DNA of 41,455 bases from Phycisphaeraceae bacterium. GTDB lineage: Bacteria; Planctomycetota; Phycisphaerae; Phycisphaerales; Phycisphaeraceae. The stretch is taken from the NCBI GenBank assembly GCA_019634195.1, contig JAHQVV010000014.1, positions 1 through 41,455 of the forward strand, given 5' to 3'. Below, piece by piece: positions 8,590 through 16,310 of this stretch; position 1 is the stretch's first letter; the number at the start of each line of letters is the position of its first letter. The position numbers and the translations under genes were made by a program. The notes below the pieces were generated by a model, which saw only the letters and a list, made by a program, of their open reading frames with translations, was not told where the DNA came from and did not search any database.

Positions 8590-8653
8590 CGTAGGCCGAG
8601 CTTTAGCCCGGCGCACGAAACGCAAGCTATGCCGGGCTAAAGCCCGGCCTACG
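8590..8653. repeat. REPIN-like element, GCTTTAGC family
   Basis: Arms at 8590-8612 and 8631-8653 are reverse complements with one mismatch. Each starts with GTAG and contains GGGCTTTAGCCC or a close variant. The same family occurs at 10195-10254. Confidence 0.85.
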
Positions 8654-8804
8654 AACTGAGACTTCGATTCGCTCTGCTTATGTGGTAATCTTCTATTAAA
8701 CCTGCCTCGGTGGCGTACCCGGGCAGTCCAAATGGGATATGTCAGGTAACAGTATTCCGAAGCGCAACGCGATCACCGCAGAAGAATTGTCCGGGAGTCT
8801 CCAC

Positions 8805-9545
8805 ATGTCACGACAAACCTTCCCAGTCCTCGCTCTTTCGATTCTGCTCACTCTAGTGGGCTGCAACAGCCAAACCCCATCGGCCTCAACCACCCAGTTC
8901 GAGCAGGCGTGGGTCATGCCGCAGAAGTACATTGAAAACCGAACGCTTGAGACCCGAGACTTCGAGCAGTTCGACGTGGGCCTGGGGTATCACCACTACG
9001 AAACGGATACGGCCAAGTACCGGGTGCATTACGTCGCCGACCTGAAGTGGACCGGCTACCGCGACTCGCTGCCCGCCGGTTGGGACAAGGACTGGGAGCC
9101 GTCGTTCCAAGCCCTGCGGGTTGCGGCCCGCGTCGTGGCCACCGCCGAGCGTTTCGATCCGACACTTAATCAGTGGGTGCCCGGCCCGTCGATCGACCTG
9201 GCCGACATCACGCTCAATAACAATGGTGCGGGCCTCGTCAGATTTGATTCCCTACTCTACATCGAACCGAGCGATTCGCGATTGAAAGGGCGCTACTTGG
9301 AACAACCCGCCCGCCTGCCGATGAACCTCTCGCTCCAATGCCACGACGGCCAGATCGTATGCAACGGTAAGGGCTGGCCGCCCGGCGATTTGCTCGGCCC
9401 GGGTATTCGCTACGAGTACGGTGAGGTCGCGTACGAACCGATCGATATGACCTTCTCGAACGGCACAGGCAGTTTCGGTCGTGGGGGCCCCAACAACAGC
9501 AAACACTACCGGCTCGAGCCGGACGGCTGGGTGCGGACCAAGTGA
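8805..9545 (+). CDS. predicted lipoprotein of unknown function
   Basis: This is a 246-residue protein from the ATG at 8805, with a GGGAG ribosome site 7 bases upstream. The upstream ATG at 8739 has no such site. The N-terminus is a lipoprotein signal ending in the lipobox LTLVGC. The mature part has many beta-prone segments and no motif I recognise (blocks such as FDVGLGYHHYETDTAKYRVHYV and GPGIRYEYGEVAYEP). It is probably anchored in a membrane facing the periplasm. Short repeats in inverted orientation (8554-8589 and 9656-9692) flank it, and REPIN-like elements lie just outside on both sides. It is a stand-alone gene in repeat-rich DNA. Confidence 0.7.
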   Translation: MSRQTFPVLALSILLTLVGCNSQTPSASTTQFEQAWVMPQKYIENRTLETRDFEQFDVGLGYHHYETDTAKYRVHYVADLKWTGYRDSLPAGWDKDWEPSFQALRVAARVVATAERFDPTLNQWVPGPSIDLADITLNNNGAGLVRFDSLLYIEPSDSRLKGRYLEQPARLPMNLSLQCHDGQIVCNGKGWPPGDLLGPGIRYEYGEVAYEPIDMTFSNGTGSFGRGGPNNSKHYRLEPDGWVRTK

Positions 9546-9560
9546 TACGGCTCCCCGGCG

Positions 9561-9646
9561 GGTGGCCGTGGCATGCCGCAGGCATCCCACGGAACAAACG
9601 TTCTGTCACCTCATCCGTGGGATGGCTGCGCCATGCCACGGCTACC
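9561..9646. repeat. REPIN-like element with covarying inner hairpins
   Basis: Arms of 33 bases at 9561-9593 and 9614-9646 are reverse complements except for three positions. Two of the differences form a base pair: one arm has ATGCC-gca-GGCAT and the other, read in the same sense, has ATGGC-gca-GCCAT, so both keep the hairpin. The arm end is GGTGGCC or GGTAGCC. Confidence 0.85.
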
Positions 9647-9655
9647 ACAGCCTTC

Positions 9656-9692
9656 TTGGCTTGGCTTTGCGCCTCCGCGCCTTTGCGTGAGA
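9656..9692. repeat. GCGCAAAG-type short repeat, right (inverted) copy
   Basis: Reads TTTGCGCCTCCGCGCC and TTTGCGTGAG on the plus strand, the inverse of the units at 8554-8589. The alignment is imperfect because the unit order differs. Confidence 0.65.
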
Positions 9693-9988
9693 TCAATCCG
9701 GCGGGTGGCACTGACAAGCATGCCTGTGTTTGTCGGCGGGTGGCCGGGGTGGAGGCCGGGTGCCATCGATGAGCGAGCCGTTGTCAAGTTCGGGGGCAAG
9801 GGGTTGGGGGCGTTGCAGCCATCTATTCGGCATCACCCGTTTGGGGCGTGCCATGTGTCTGATTGCGCGTGCCGACGCCATTCACACTAGCTAGGCCCGT
9901 TGCCGGCCTCGTGGCACCCACTGACGCCTGGTCGGCCACGCGTCAGCACCCATCCTTTGTGCCAGGCCAAGCCGATCAAGCGTAAAAA

Positions 9989-10052
9989 TCAAGTGGGCCA
10001 AGCACGGGTGGCCCACTTGAACTGGGCCATCCATCCTTTGGCCCACTTGAAT
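9989..10052. repeat. GGCCCACTTGA hairpin plus a third copy
   Basis: A 12-bp perfect hairpin (9989-10000 with 10009-10020) is followed by another TTGGCCCACTTGAA at about 10038-10051. It has no T-run and is probably another palindromic repeat rather than a terminator. Confidence 0.6.
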
Positions 10053-10088
10053 CGGACCGCGGGTGACCGGTGTCGAGGGCGGGTGACC

Positions 10089-10188
10089 GGGTGCCACATC
10101 GCGTCCCGAAAGGCGCTATGTGCGAACCATCTTGAACACACGCCAGAGCCTTCGCACACAGCGCCCTTCGGGACGCTGTGTGGCACCC
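10089..10188. repeat. REPIN-like element, long arms
   Basis: Arms of 38 bases at 10089-10126 and 10151-10188 match as reverse complements except at about four positions. One inner pair is T-A in one arm and C-G in the other, so hairpin pairing is kept. The arms begin GGGTGCCACA. Confidence 0.8.
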
Positions 10189-10194
10189 CAGATC

Positions 10195-10254
10195 GTAGGC
10201 TGGGCTTTAGCCCGGCAAATGAAAAAGTAATCGCCGGGCTGAAGCCCAGCCTAC
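10195..10254. repeat. REPIN-like element, GCTTTAGC family
   Basis: Arms of 22 bases at 10195-10216 and 10233-10254 have one mismatch. They begin with GTAG and contain GGGCTTTAGCCC. They are closely similar to the element at 8590-8653. Confidence 0.85.
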
Positions 10255-10329
10255 ACTTAGAAGACTGTTTTACAGTGGGGCTTGGCATATCAACCGTAAT
10301 CATGCCGAATACACCGCGTCGATCACACC

Positions 10330-11946
10330 ATGATTGATTCCAGCCATCGACGAGGCATGTTCCCGATCCCAGGCAGTTTTTTGCTTTGCTGGCTATTAGC
10401 AGGCCTTGTTGCATTTGCTGTTGCTCAGCCCGGCCTTGGAGAAGAAGCGGATGGCTTGGTATGGATCGAGCTAAAGGAAAACCCCGCTGCGCTCCGCAAC
10501 CCGATGAAGGGCTGGCGTGGGCAGATCGCTCTGCATTACGGCTGGGGATCCAAGCCGATTGACGACCTGGGCACCCAGCCGATCGGCACGCCATACGAGT
10601 CGCTTCGTAAGTGGTACGTGAGCTGGGACACGGTGGAGACAAAGGCGTCGGATGGGACGGACCTGTTGCGGAAGGAGGCCGACCGTGTGCTGGCCGACTT
10701 CCCGGACAAGAATATGAAAGCCATTGTTCGTCTGGCCTTGTACAGCAAGCGTGGCTCGGAGTTGCCTGAGGGCCTGCCGCCGCTAAACAACCCGCGGGCC
10801 TGCGATTGGTACCTTCGACCAGAGGTGAAGGCCCGGATCGAACGCCTGATCGAGAAGGCGGCCGAGGCGTGGGACCAGGACCCCCGCGTTGCGTACATCG
10901 AAATGGGGGTCGTTAGTAAATACGGCGAGCAATGGGACCTGGGCATGTACCCAAAGGTCGAGGCTTATCTGCATGAGGCTTTTAAGGCTTTTGAAAACAA
11001 GCCCGTACTCATCCGGGGTTGTGGCATTTATCCGTGGAGCCCCTCAGCCGAGCTAGCATCTTCCAGAGAGTACGGATTCTTTCAAGACTCGTTCGGTAAG
11101 CCGTGGTACGAGAAAGAACTGCTCACGATGGCGCGGTTCGGGGGTGGCGACCGCTGGCACCGTGTACCGATCGGCGGCGAGAGCAAGATCGCAGAGCACG
11201 CTGCCAAGGCCGACCAGCGCATGCTCTCTCAGGGTCGAAGCGACTTTATACGGCCCCACAAGCGCGAAGGCCGCGTGCTGGTCCCGGGGCTGCTCGAAGA
11301 TGCGTCTCGGTTGGATTACTTCCATGACCTGATCTATCAGAGCCACACCAGCTTCTTGGGCAGCCCCTTTGGCACGGAGTTGACGGGCGGTCCGGCCGAA
11401 TCGATTACCTCGATCCAGAAGGCCTTGGGCTATCGGTTCGTGCTTCGCCGGGCGGCGTTTACCACCAGCACCGCGCCGGGCGGGAAACTCAAGGTGAAGT
11501 TCGAGCTGACCAACAACGGGTCTGCGCCGATCTATGGCAAGTGGCCGATCGAGGTCAGCCTCGTTGAGCCAAAAACACGCCGCGTCGTCTGGAACAAGGC
11601 GTTCGCCGAGGTCAACGCGAGTGGTTTCCTTCCCGGCGACCGGTACGACCCGGATCTCAATCGTTACACGCTGAAGCCAAAGGTCTATCGCGTTTCTGAA
11701 GCGTTCACACTGCCCGGGGACATCCCGCCCGGAGAGTATGCCGTAGCACTGTCGATCGTGGATGCTGAGGGGGGAGGTCGCCCTGCAGTCCGGTTCGCCA
11801 ACCAGCATTATTGGCGTGGCGGGCTGCACCCCCTCGGCATCACAGGCGTGGGCCAGGCAACCAAGACAACCCTTGATCCCGGTGGGTTCTTCACGGGCTC
11901 GATCGACCCCTCGCTTCAATATCAGGTGCCACAAACAACGGACTAA
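10330..11946 (+). CDS. secreted DUF4832-like protein
   Basis: This is a 538-residue protein with an N-terminal hydrophobic export signal (about residues 12-35). The block ENPAALRNPMKGW followed by a long alpha/beta region (YVSWDTVETK, MKAIVRLALY, VAYIEMGVVSKYGEQWD) resembles the glycosidase-like barrel of DUF4832 proteins. The last 150 or so residues form a beta-sandwich of the kind seen there (LKVKFELTNNGSAPIYGKW, PPGEYAVALSIVDAEG). Enzymatic activity is unproven for most of this family, and carbohydrate binding or cleavage is only inferred. The start is uncertain: ATG 10330 lacks a clear ribosome site and ATG 10357 is an alternative. The upstream DNA is the repeat island. It is convergent with the kinase gene at 12062. 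Confidence 0.65.
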   Translation: MIDSSHRRGMFPIPGSFLLCWLLAGLVAFAVAQPGLGEEADGLVWIELKENPAALRNPMKGWRGQIALHYGWGSKPIDDLGTQPIGTPYESLRKWYVSWDTVETKASDGTDLLRKEADRVLADFPDKNMKAIVRLALYSKRGSELPEGLPPLNNPRACDWYLRPEVKARIERLIEKAAEAWDQDPRVAYIEMGVVSKYGEQWDLGMYPKVEAYLHEAFKAFENKPVLIRGCGIYPWSPSAELASSREYGFFQDSFGKPWYEKELLTMARFGGGDRWHRVPIGGESKIAEHAAKADQRMLSQGRSDFIRPHKREGRVLVPGLLEDASRLDYFHDLIYQSHTSFLGSPFGTELTGGPAESITSIQKALGYRFVLRRAAFTTSTAPGGKLKVKFELTNNGSAPIYGKWPIEVSLVEPKTRRVVWNKAFAEVNASGFLPGDRYDPDLNRYTLKPKVYRVSEAFTLPGDIPPGEYAVALSIVDAEGGGRPAVRFANQHYWRGGLHPLGITGVGQATKTTLDPGGFFTGSIDPSLQYQVPQTTD

Positions 11947-12061
11947 ACGCGACTAGGTGCGACTGGCTGGGGCTTGGGGCCCTCGGAACAAATTAGTTTC
12001 GCTCTATCAAACAACCCGGCCTGGGTCTTCACACGCTCAGGCACCAGCCACCTCTTGGCGT

Positions 12062-13123
12062 TTAACCAGCGGCCAGCCTCGCCTCGATATCGGGCAAGAA
12101 GCGGTCGCGCAGGCCGGGGAGCTCGGCCCTGAAATTGACCCGGTCCCGCGCGTTGGTCCGGCACCAAAGCAGCAGCGTGCTTTGTCGTGCGGCAAAGAAG
12201 ACATCCAGGTATCGCAAGACGTCGTCGGTCAGCGGCCGGGCTGAGCGATAGCCCGCGACCAGGGCGTCTTGCCACGGACGGGGCCCGGCGGGCGGGTCGA
12301 AGCCGAGGACGGTCACGGCAAGGTCCAGCAGGTGGTGGGCATAGCCGGCATCATCGAAATCGATCGGCCGGGCTTCGCCGGCAACAAAGAGCGCATTGCT
12401 GAGGTGCAGGTCGGCGTGGACCAGGCCGAAGACATCGTCGCCTTGCCCCAGCTCGTCCAACGCGGCGGCGAGGCGTTCTTCACACTTCGCGTGCAGGTCG
12501 TGCTCCCCCGCGGGCAGTTCGTCCCAGACATCGGGCGCGATGCCGACGCCCGTGTTCCGGCCCATGATCGTGGCGAGGTCCCACCGGAAACGATCCAGCG
12601 GCTTGGCAGGCTTCCAATCGGCGGCGTGGTTGTGCAGGCGGGCGATCGTGACGCCGAGGCGGCGCATATGCTCATGCCGGCGTTGCGGGGCTTTCAAGAT
12701 CCGGCCTGGCACCCAGCGCAGCAGGGAGCAGACGCGCTGGCCTTCGGCGACGCCAAGCCCCGGGTAGTCGGCGTTGTCGGCTTGGTAGGCGGCGCGGCCT
12801 GTCCGCGTGTGCATCGGTATCGGCGCGGTGACGACGGCCTGTTCCTTGATCGCTTCGAGCCAGGCGAATTCGGATTCGATGTGTTGGAGCGTGCGCTCGT
12901 TGGGGCGGTGTAGGCGGAGGAGGTATCGGCCGGGGACAAACGGCGCGGCGTATGCGAACGGCCTGCGCTCGCTCGGCACGTCGACACGGAAGGTCGCGTT
13001 CTCCCAATTCGCAATGAGTCGGAAGGTTGGGCCGTGCAGGCCGTAGGCGTCTAACGCGTCTGCGGCGAGTCGGCGGAGGCGACGCACTTGGCCGCGCGGG
13101 GTGAGCTGGTCGTAGGACTGCAT
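12062..13123 (-). CDS. aminoglycoside-phosphotransferase-fold kinase (SrkA/RdoA-like)
   Basis: This is a 353-residue cytosolic protein of the APH/choline-kinase superfamily. The catalytic loop LVHADLHLSNALF (HxDxxxxN) and the metal-binding IDFDDAG are clear. The N-terminal part carries ANWENATFRVDV, a nucleotide-loop-like region, and YLLRLHRP with the likely ATP-contacting basic residues. The overall length and motif spacing resemble stress-response kinases of the SrkA/RdoA type or homoserine kinase type II. The substrate cannot be assigned. It is monocistronic and convergent with the DUF4832 gene, leaving about 115 bases between their ends in which I see no clear terminator. Confidence 0.75.
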   Translation of the reverse strand: MQSYDQLTPRGQVRRLRRLAADALDAYGLHGPTFRLIANWENATFRVDVPSERRPFAYAAPFVPGRYLLRLHRPNERTLQHIESEFAWLEAIKEQAVVTAPIPMHTRTGRAAYQADNADYPGLGVAEGQRVCSLLRWVPGRILKAPQRRHEHMRRLGVTIARLHNHAADWKPAKPLDRFRWDLATIMGRNTGVGIAPDVWDELPAGEHDLHAKCEERLAAALDELGQGDDVFGLVHADLHLSNALFVAGEARPIDFDDAGYAHHLLDLAVTVLGFDPPAGPRPWQDALVAGYRSARPLTDDVLRYLDVFFAARQSTLLLWCRTNARDRVNFRAELPGLRDRFLPDIEARLAAG

Positions 13124-13338
13124 GGTTATAGTCGTCTCGAAACTCAGGATCGCGAACTTACCTTAACGCTACGACGATCTGTGCTCCCATCTGAAAACGC
13201 CTAAAATCTACAATGCGTAGGATCAACCTAAACCGGGACGGGTTCGGCAAGGGTGAGCTTACAATTAGCAAGGTGGTTCGTCGGCCGGATAGCGAATAAC
13301 ATCGGTTCCTACGGCATTCACAAGAACCGGAGCCAAGC

Positions 13339-13833
13339 ATGCAGCTTTCTGAACTCACCAACGCGCTGGACCAACACCCCGACGCGGGGCTGGCGTTTGT
13401 GCTGCCCGACGATTCGACGGTCGCGCAGCACTTCCACGTCACCGAGGTCGGGCGGGTGCGCAAGGACTTCATCGACTGTGGCGGGACCGCTCGCCGCACC
13501 GATAGCTGTGTGCTGCAGGTGTGGGTCGCGAACGATATCGATCACCGGCTCATCGCGGGCAAGCTCGGGAAGATCATTGGCTTGGGTAAAGACATTTTGC
13601 AAGACGCGGACCTGCCCGTCGAGATCGAGTACGACGTCGGCGTGATCACGCAATTCGCGGTGAAAAGCCTCGACGCAGATGATAAGCAGATCACACTGAA
13701 GCTCGCGGGTAAGCACACGGCGTGTCTCGCGCCGGACCGGTGCGGGGTCGATGAGGGGGCGTCGGACTCGGGCTGCTGCTCGCCAGACGACTCGGTCGTG
13801 TCGCTGGGGGTCAATCAGGGTAAGTGCTGCTAA
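13339..13833 (+). CDS. DUF6428-like protein with Cys-rich tail
   Basis: This is a 164-residue protein with a GGAGC ribosome site before the ATG. The N-terminal region with FHVTEVGRVRKDFIDCGG and CVLQVWVAND matches my memory of DUF6428 proteins, which I recall as often sitting beside ArsR-type regulators or arsenic genes. No such gene is beside it here. The C-terminus is unusual: HTACLAPDRCGVDEG is followed by CCSPD and a terminal KCC, giving several cysteines that could bind a metal(loid). The function is unknown, and metal handling is inference. Confidence 0.6.
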   Translation: MQLSELTNALDQHPDAGLAFVLPDDSTVAQHFHVTEVGRVRKDFIDCGGTARRTDSCVLQVWVANDIDHRLIAGKLGKIIGLGKDILQDADLPVEIEYDVGVITQFAVKSLDADDKQITLKLAGKHTACLAPDRCGVDEGASDSGCCSPDDSVVSLGVNQGKCC

Positions 13834-13861
13834 CTAGCTTTCATCCATGGGTGCTCGATCC

Positions 13862-13887
13862 AGGCAGGCGGGACGCCTATCCCACCT
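13862..13887. repeat. solo REP-like arm
   Basis: A single hairpin unit, on the minus strand reading GGTGGGATAGGCGTCCCGCC and a few more bases. It is related to the arms at 6362-6437 and 36536-36642 (pattern GAYAGGC...GCCTGYC) but has no inverted partner nearby. Confidence 0.6.
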
Positions 13888-13984
13888 AGGGTACTGCTAC
13901 ACAGGCCTTCCTCCGCGAACCCTGCGCCGCTGCGGTTCTATCTGCCTTGGGAGTCGCCCGAGGGCAACCGCTAAACGGGGCGCG

Positions 13985-14014
13985 TTGTGTCTACTGCGTC
14001 TCTGTGATTCAAAA
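13985..14014. repeat. degraded short repeat before ettA
   Basis: On the minus strand it reads TTGAATCACAGAGACGCAGT and continues in the same style. This resembles CACAGAGACGCAGAG-type dispersed repeats. It lies about 25 bases before the ettA start. Confidence 0.35.
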
Positions 14015-14037
14015 CCGAACCCTCTATAATCCCGCCC

Positions 14038-15720
14038 ATGGCAGACGACCAAAAAATCATCTACACGATGATCGATGTGACCAAGGAGCACGACCGCAAG
14101 GTCGTCCTCAAGGGGATCAATCTTTCTTACTTCTACGGCGCGAAGATCGGGGTGCTGGGCCTGAACGGCGCGGGCAAGTCGACGCTGCTGCGCATCCTCG
14201 CTGGGCAAGACAAGGAGTTTGACGGCAAGACGGTGCTGCAGCCGGGCTACACCGTCGGCTTCCTCGAACAAGAACCCAAGCTCGACCCGGAGCAGACGGT
14301 CAAAGAAGCCGTGATGGAGGCGGCACAGGAGACGTACGATCTCCTCAAAGAGTTCGACGCGATCAACGAGAAGTTTGCCGAGGAGATGTCGCCCGACGAG
14401 ATGGAGAAGCTTCTGGCTAAGCAGGCGAAGGTCCAGGACAAGCTCGAGGCGATGGGGGCGTGGGAGATTGATAGCAAGCTCGAGCAGGCGATGGATGCGC
14501 TGCGTTGTCCGCCGGAAGACGCGAAGATCGGGCCGTTGTCGGGTGGTGAGAAGCGTCGTGTGGCGCTGTGTCAGCTGTTGCTCAAGCAGCCTGACGTGCT
14601 GCTGCTGGACGAGCCGACGAACCACTTGGACGCGGACTCGGTGGGTTGGCTGGAGAAGCACCTGGACCAGTACCCGGGGACCGTGATCGCGGTGACGCAC
14701 GACCGGTACTTCCTGGACAACGTGGCGGGCTGGATCCTCGAACTCGACCGCGGCAAAGGCATCCCGTGGGAGGGCAACTACTCGAGTTGGCTTGAACAAA
14801 AAGACAAACGCCTCGCAAGCGAGGCCAAGCAGGACGAGCAGACGCGCAAACACCTGCAGCACGAACTCGAATGGATCCGTAAGAATCCGGCCGGGCGGCA
14901 GGCGAAGAACAAGGCGCGCATCCAGCGGTACGAGGACCTCTACGACCAGCAGCAGCAGAACCAATCGACGGAGATCGATATCTACATCGCTCCCGGGCCG
15001 AGGCTGGGCAACACGATCATCAACGCCAAGGGTGTGTCCAAGGCCTACGGCGACCGGCTGCTGTTCGAGGACATGAACTTTGAGCTGCCCGCCGGCGGCA
15101 TCGTCGGGATCATCGGCCCCAACGGCGCGGGCAAGACCACCCTCTTCCGCATGATCACCGGGCAGGAAACCCCAGACACCGGCGAGCTCATCGTCGGCGA
15201 TACCGTCAAGCTCGCCTACGTCGAGCAGTCCCGCGAAACGCTTGACGACTCGCTTGATGTCTGGGAAGCGATCTCCGGGGGCAAGGAAGAGATCGTCCTC
15301 GGCAAACGCAAGATGCATTCACGCGGCTACGTCGCCAAATTCTCTTTCCTCGGCACCGATCAATCCCAAAAAGTCGGCACGCTCTCCGGCGGGCAGCGCA
15401 ACCGCGTGCACCTCGCGCGCATGCTCAAGGAAGACTTCAACGTCCTGCTGCTGGACGAGCCGACCAACGACCTGGACGTGAAGACGATCCGCGCACTGGA
15501 AGAGGCGCTGGAAAACTTCGCGGGCTGCGCCGTAATCATCAGCCACGACCGCTGGTTCCTGGACCGCATGGCGACGCACATCCTCGCGTTCGAGGGCGAC
15601 TCGACCGTGCGTTTCTTCGAGGGCAACTACCAGGCCTACGAGGCGGACCGCAAAAAACGCCTGGGGCTCGATGCGGACCAGCCGCACCGGATCAAGTACC
15701 GCAAGCTGACCAGAGGATGA
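14038..15720 (+). CDS. ettA: energy-dependent translational throttle protein EttA (ABC-F)
   Basis: This is a 560-residue soluble ABC-F ATPase that binds the ribosomal E site and gates early elongation according to ATP/ADP. It has two nucleotide-binding domains: Walker A GLNGAGKST (41-49) and GPNGAGKTT, signatures LSGGEKRRVAL and LSGGQRNRVHL, and Walker B LLLDEPTNHLD and LLLDEPTNDLD. The inter-domain linker with NPAGRQAKNKARI is typical of the tRNA-contacting segment. The length is that of EttA, and there are no membrane segments. The ATG at 14038 has the usual MADDQKIIYTM-like start. It is followed by a REPIN-like element and then the VOC gene. Confidence 0.93.
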   Translation: MADDQKIIYTMIDVTKEHDRKVVLKGINLSYFYGAKIGVLGLNGAGKSTLLRILAGQDKEFDGKTVLQPGYTVGFLEQEPKLDPEQTVKEAVMEAAQETYDLLKEFDAINEKFAEEMSPDEMEKLLAKQAKVQDKLEAMGAWEIDSKLEQAMDALRCPPEDAKIGPLSGGEKRRVALCQLLLKQPDVLLLDEPTNHLDADSVGWLEKHLDQYPGTVIAVTHDRYFLDNVAGWILELDRGKGIPWEGNYSSWLEQKDKRLASEAKQDEQTRKHLQHELEWIRKNPAGRQAKNKARIQRYEDLYDQQQQNQSTEIDIYIAPGPRLGNTIINAKGVSKAYGDRLLFEDMNFELPAGGIVGIIGPNGAGKTTLFRMITGQETPDTGELIVGDTVKLAYVEQSRETLDDSLDVWEAISGGKEEIVLGKRKMHSRGYVAKFSFLGTDQSQKVGTLSGGQRNRVHLARMLKEDFNVLLLDEPTNDLDVKTIRALEEALENFAGCAVIISHDRWFLDRMATHILAFEGDSTVRFFEGNYQAYEADRKKRLGLDADQPHRIKYRKLTRG

Positions 15721-15740
15721 TCCCTTGCATCGGTACGGTT

Positions 15741-15810
15741 TAGCGGGTGACGCGGAGCGTCCCGTGCGAATGATTTCAAAGCCAAACGGGGCGCTCCGCG
15801 TCACCCGCTA
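15741..15810. repeat. REPIN-like element between ettA and the VOC gene
   Basis: Arms of 25 bases at 15741-15765 and 15786-15810 have one mismatch. The arm contains GACGC-gga-GCGTC and starts TAGCGGGT. It could act as a transcript end for ettA, although no T-run follows. Confidence 0.85.
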
Positions 15811-15830
15811 CACAGGAAGGCATCACAACC

Positions 15831-16268
15831 ATGGCAGGTAACAACACCATCCTTGGTGGCGGCGGGCTGCACCACGTCGCGGTGCGCACGGACAACCTGC
15901 ACAAGTCCGTTGACTTCTACACGCAGGTGCTGGGCATGAACGTTGTCACGGCCTGGGAGCCGGACGAGCGGTCGTTCGTGCACCTGGACGCGGGGGACGG
16001 GTCGATCGTGGAATTGATGCAGGACGACAAGCCGATCGAAATGCCGTCGGAGCGTGGGGTACACTGGCACCTGGCGTTGCGGACGACGCGGATCGAGGCG
16101 GTGATGGCCCGTGTCGAGGAGGCGGGCATGGAGGTGACCGTGCCGGTCAAGGCGGTGACGCTGACGAACACGGCGGCGGACCCGCCCGGCGCGATGCCGG
16201 TGAAGGTCGCGTTTTTCATCGGGCCCTCGGGCGAGGTGGTCGAGCTGTTTCAGACTGAGCCTGTGTAG
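15831..16268 (+). CDS. VOC-superfamily protein (glyoxalase/dioxygenase fold)
   Basis: This is a 145-residue single-domain protein with two beta-alpha-beta-beta-beta modules. The first module starts GLHHVAVRTDNLHKSVDFYTQVLGM. The second starts WHLALRTTRIEAVMARVEEAG. Likely metal ligands of the VOC pattern are a His in LHHVAV, a Glu in IVELMQ, a His in HWHLAL and a Glu in VVELFQ near the C-terminus. The reaction cannot be assigned: family members include glyoxalase I, epimerases and resistance proteins. The ATG is chosen because the frame starts there after an AGGAAGG-like site. Confidence 0.8.
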   Translation: MAGNNTILGGGGLHHVAVRTDNLHKSVDFYTQVLGMNVVTAWEPDERSFVHLDAGDGSIVELMQDDKPIEMPSERGVHWHLALRTTRIEAVMARVEEAGMEVTVPVKAVTLTNTAADPPGAMPVKVAFFIGPSGEVVELFQTEPV

Positions 16269-16310
16269 GCCGGTATAAACCTGGCCCGTTGAAAACAGAA
16301 GGGCAAGACC

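Larger units (their letters stand above)
9546..10329. other. gene-free repeat island
   Basis: Nearly 800 bases without a credible gene. Frames on both strands here are translations of inverted repeats and show no ribosome sites or family features. The island holds three REPIN-like elements, a GCGCAAAG-type repeat, a GGCCCACTTGA hairpin with an extra copy, a short tandem duplication of GCGGGTGACCGG (about 10060-10091), and scattered GGCGGGTGGC motifs (about 9557, 9700 and 9738). Confidence 0.75.

Noticed and set aside
9989-10020. GGCCCACTTGA hairpin as a terminator.
   Set aside because: No gene ends nearby and no T-run follows. A third copy of the motif points to a repeat.
9900-10642. Overlapping frames on both strands (9900-10337 plus, 9989-10642 minus) as possible genes.
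   Set aside because: Most of their codons are inverted repeats. One runs into the DUF4832 gene in antisense, and there are no ribosome sites.
13897-15318. Long minus-strand frame of 473 codons opposite ettA.
   Set aside because: Its sequence is a His/Arg/Leu-rich shadow of the ABC-F gene and has no recognisable motif.
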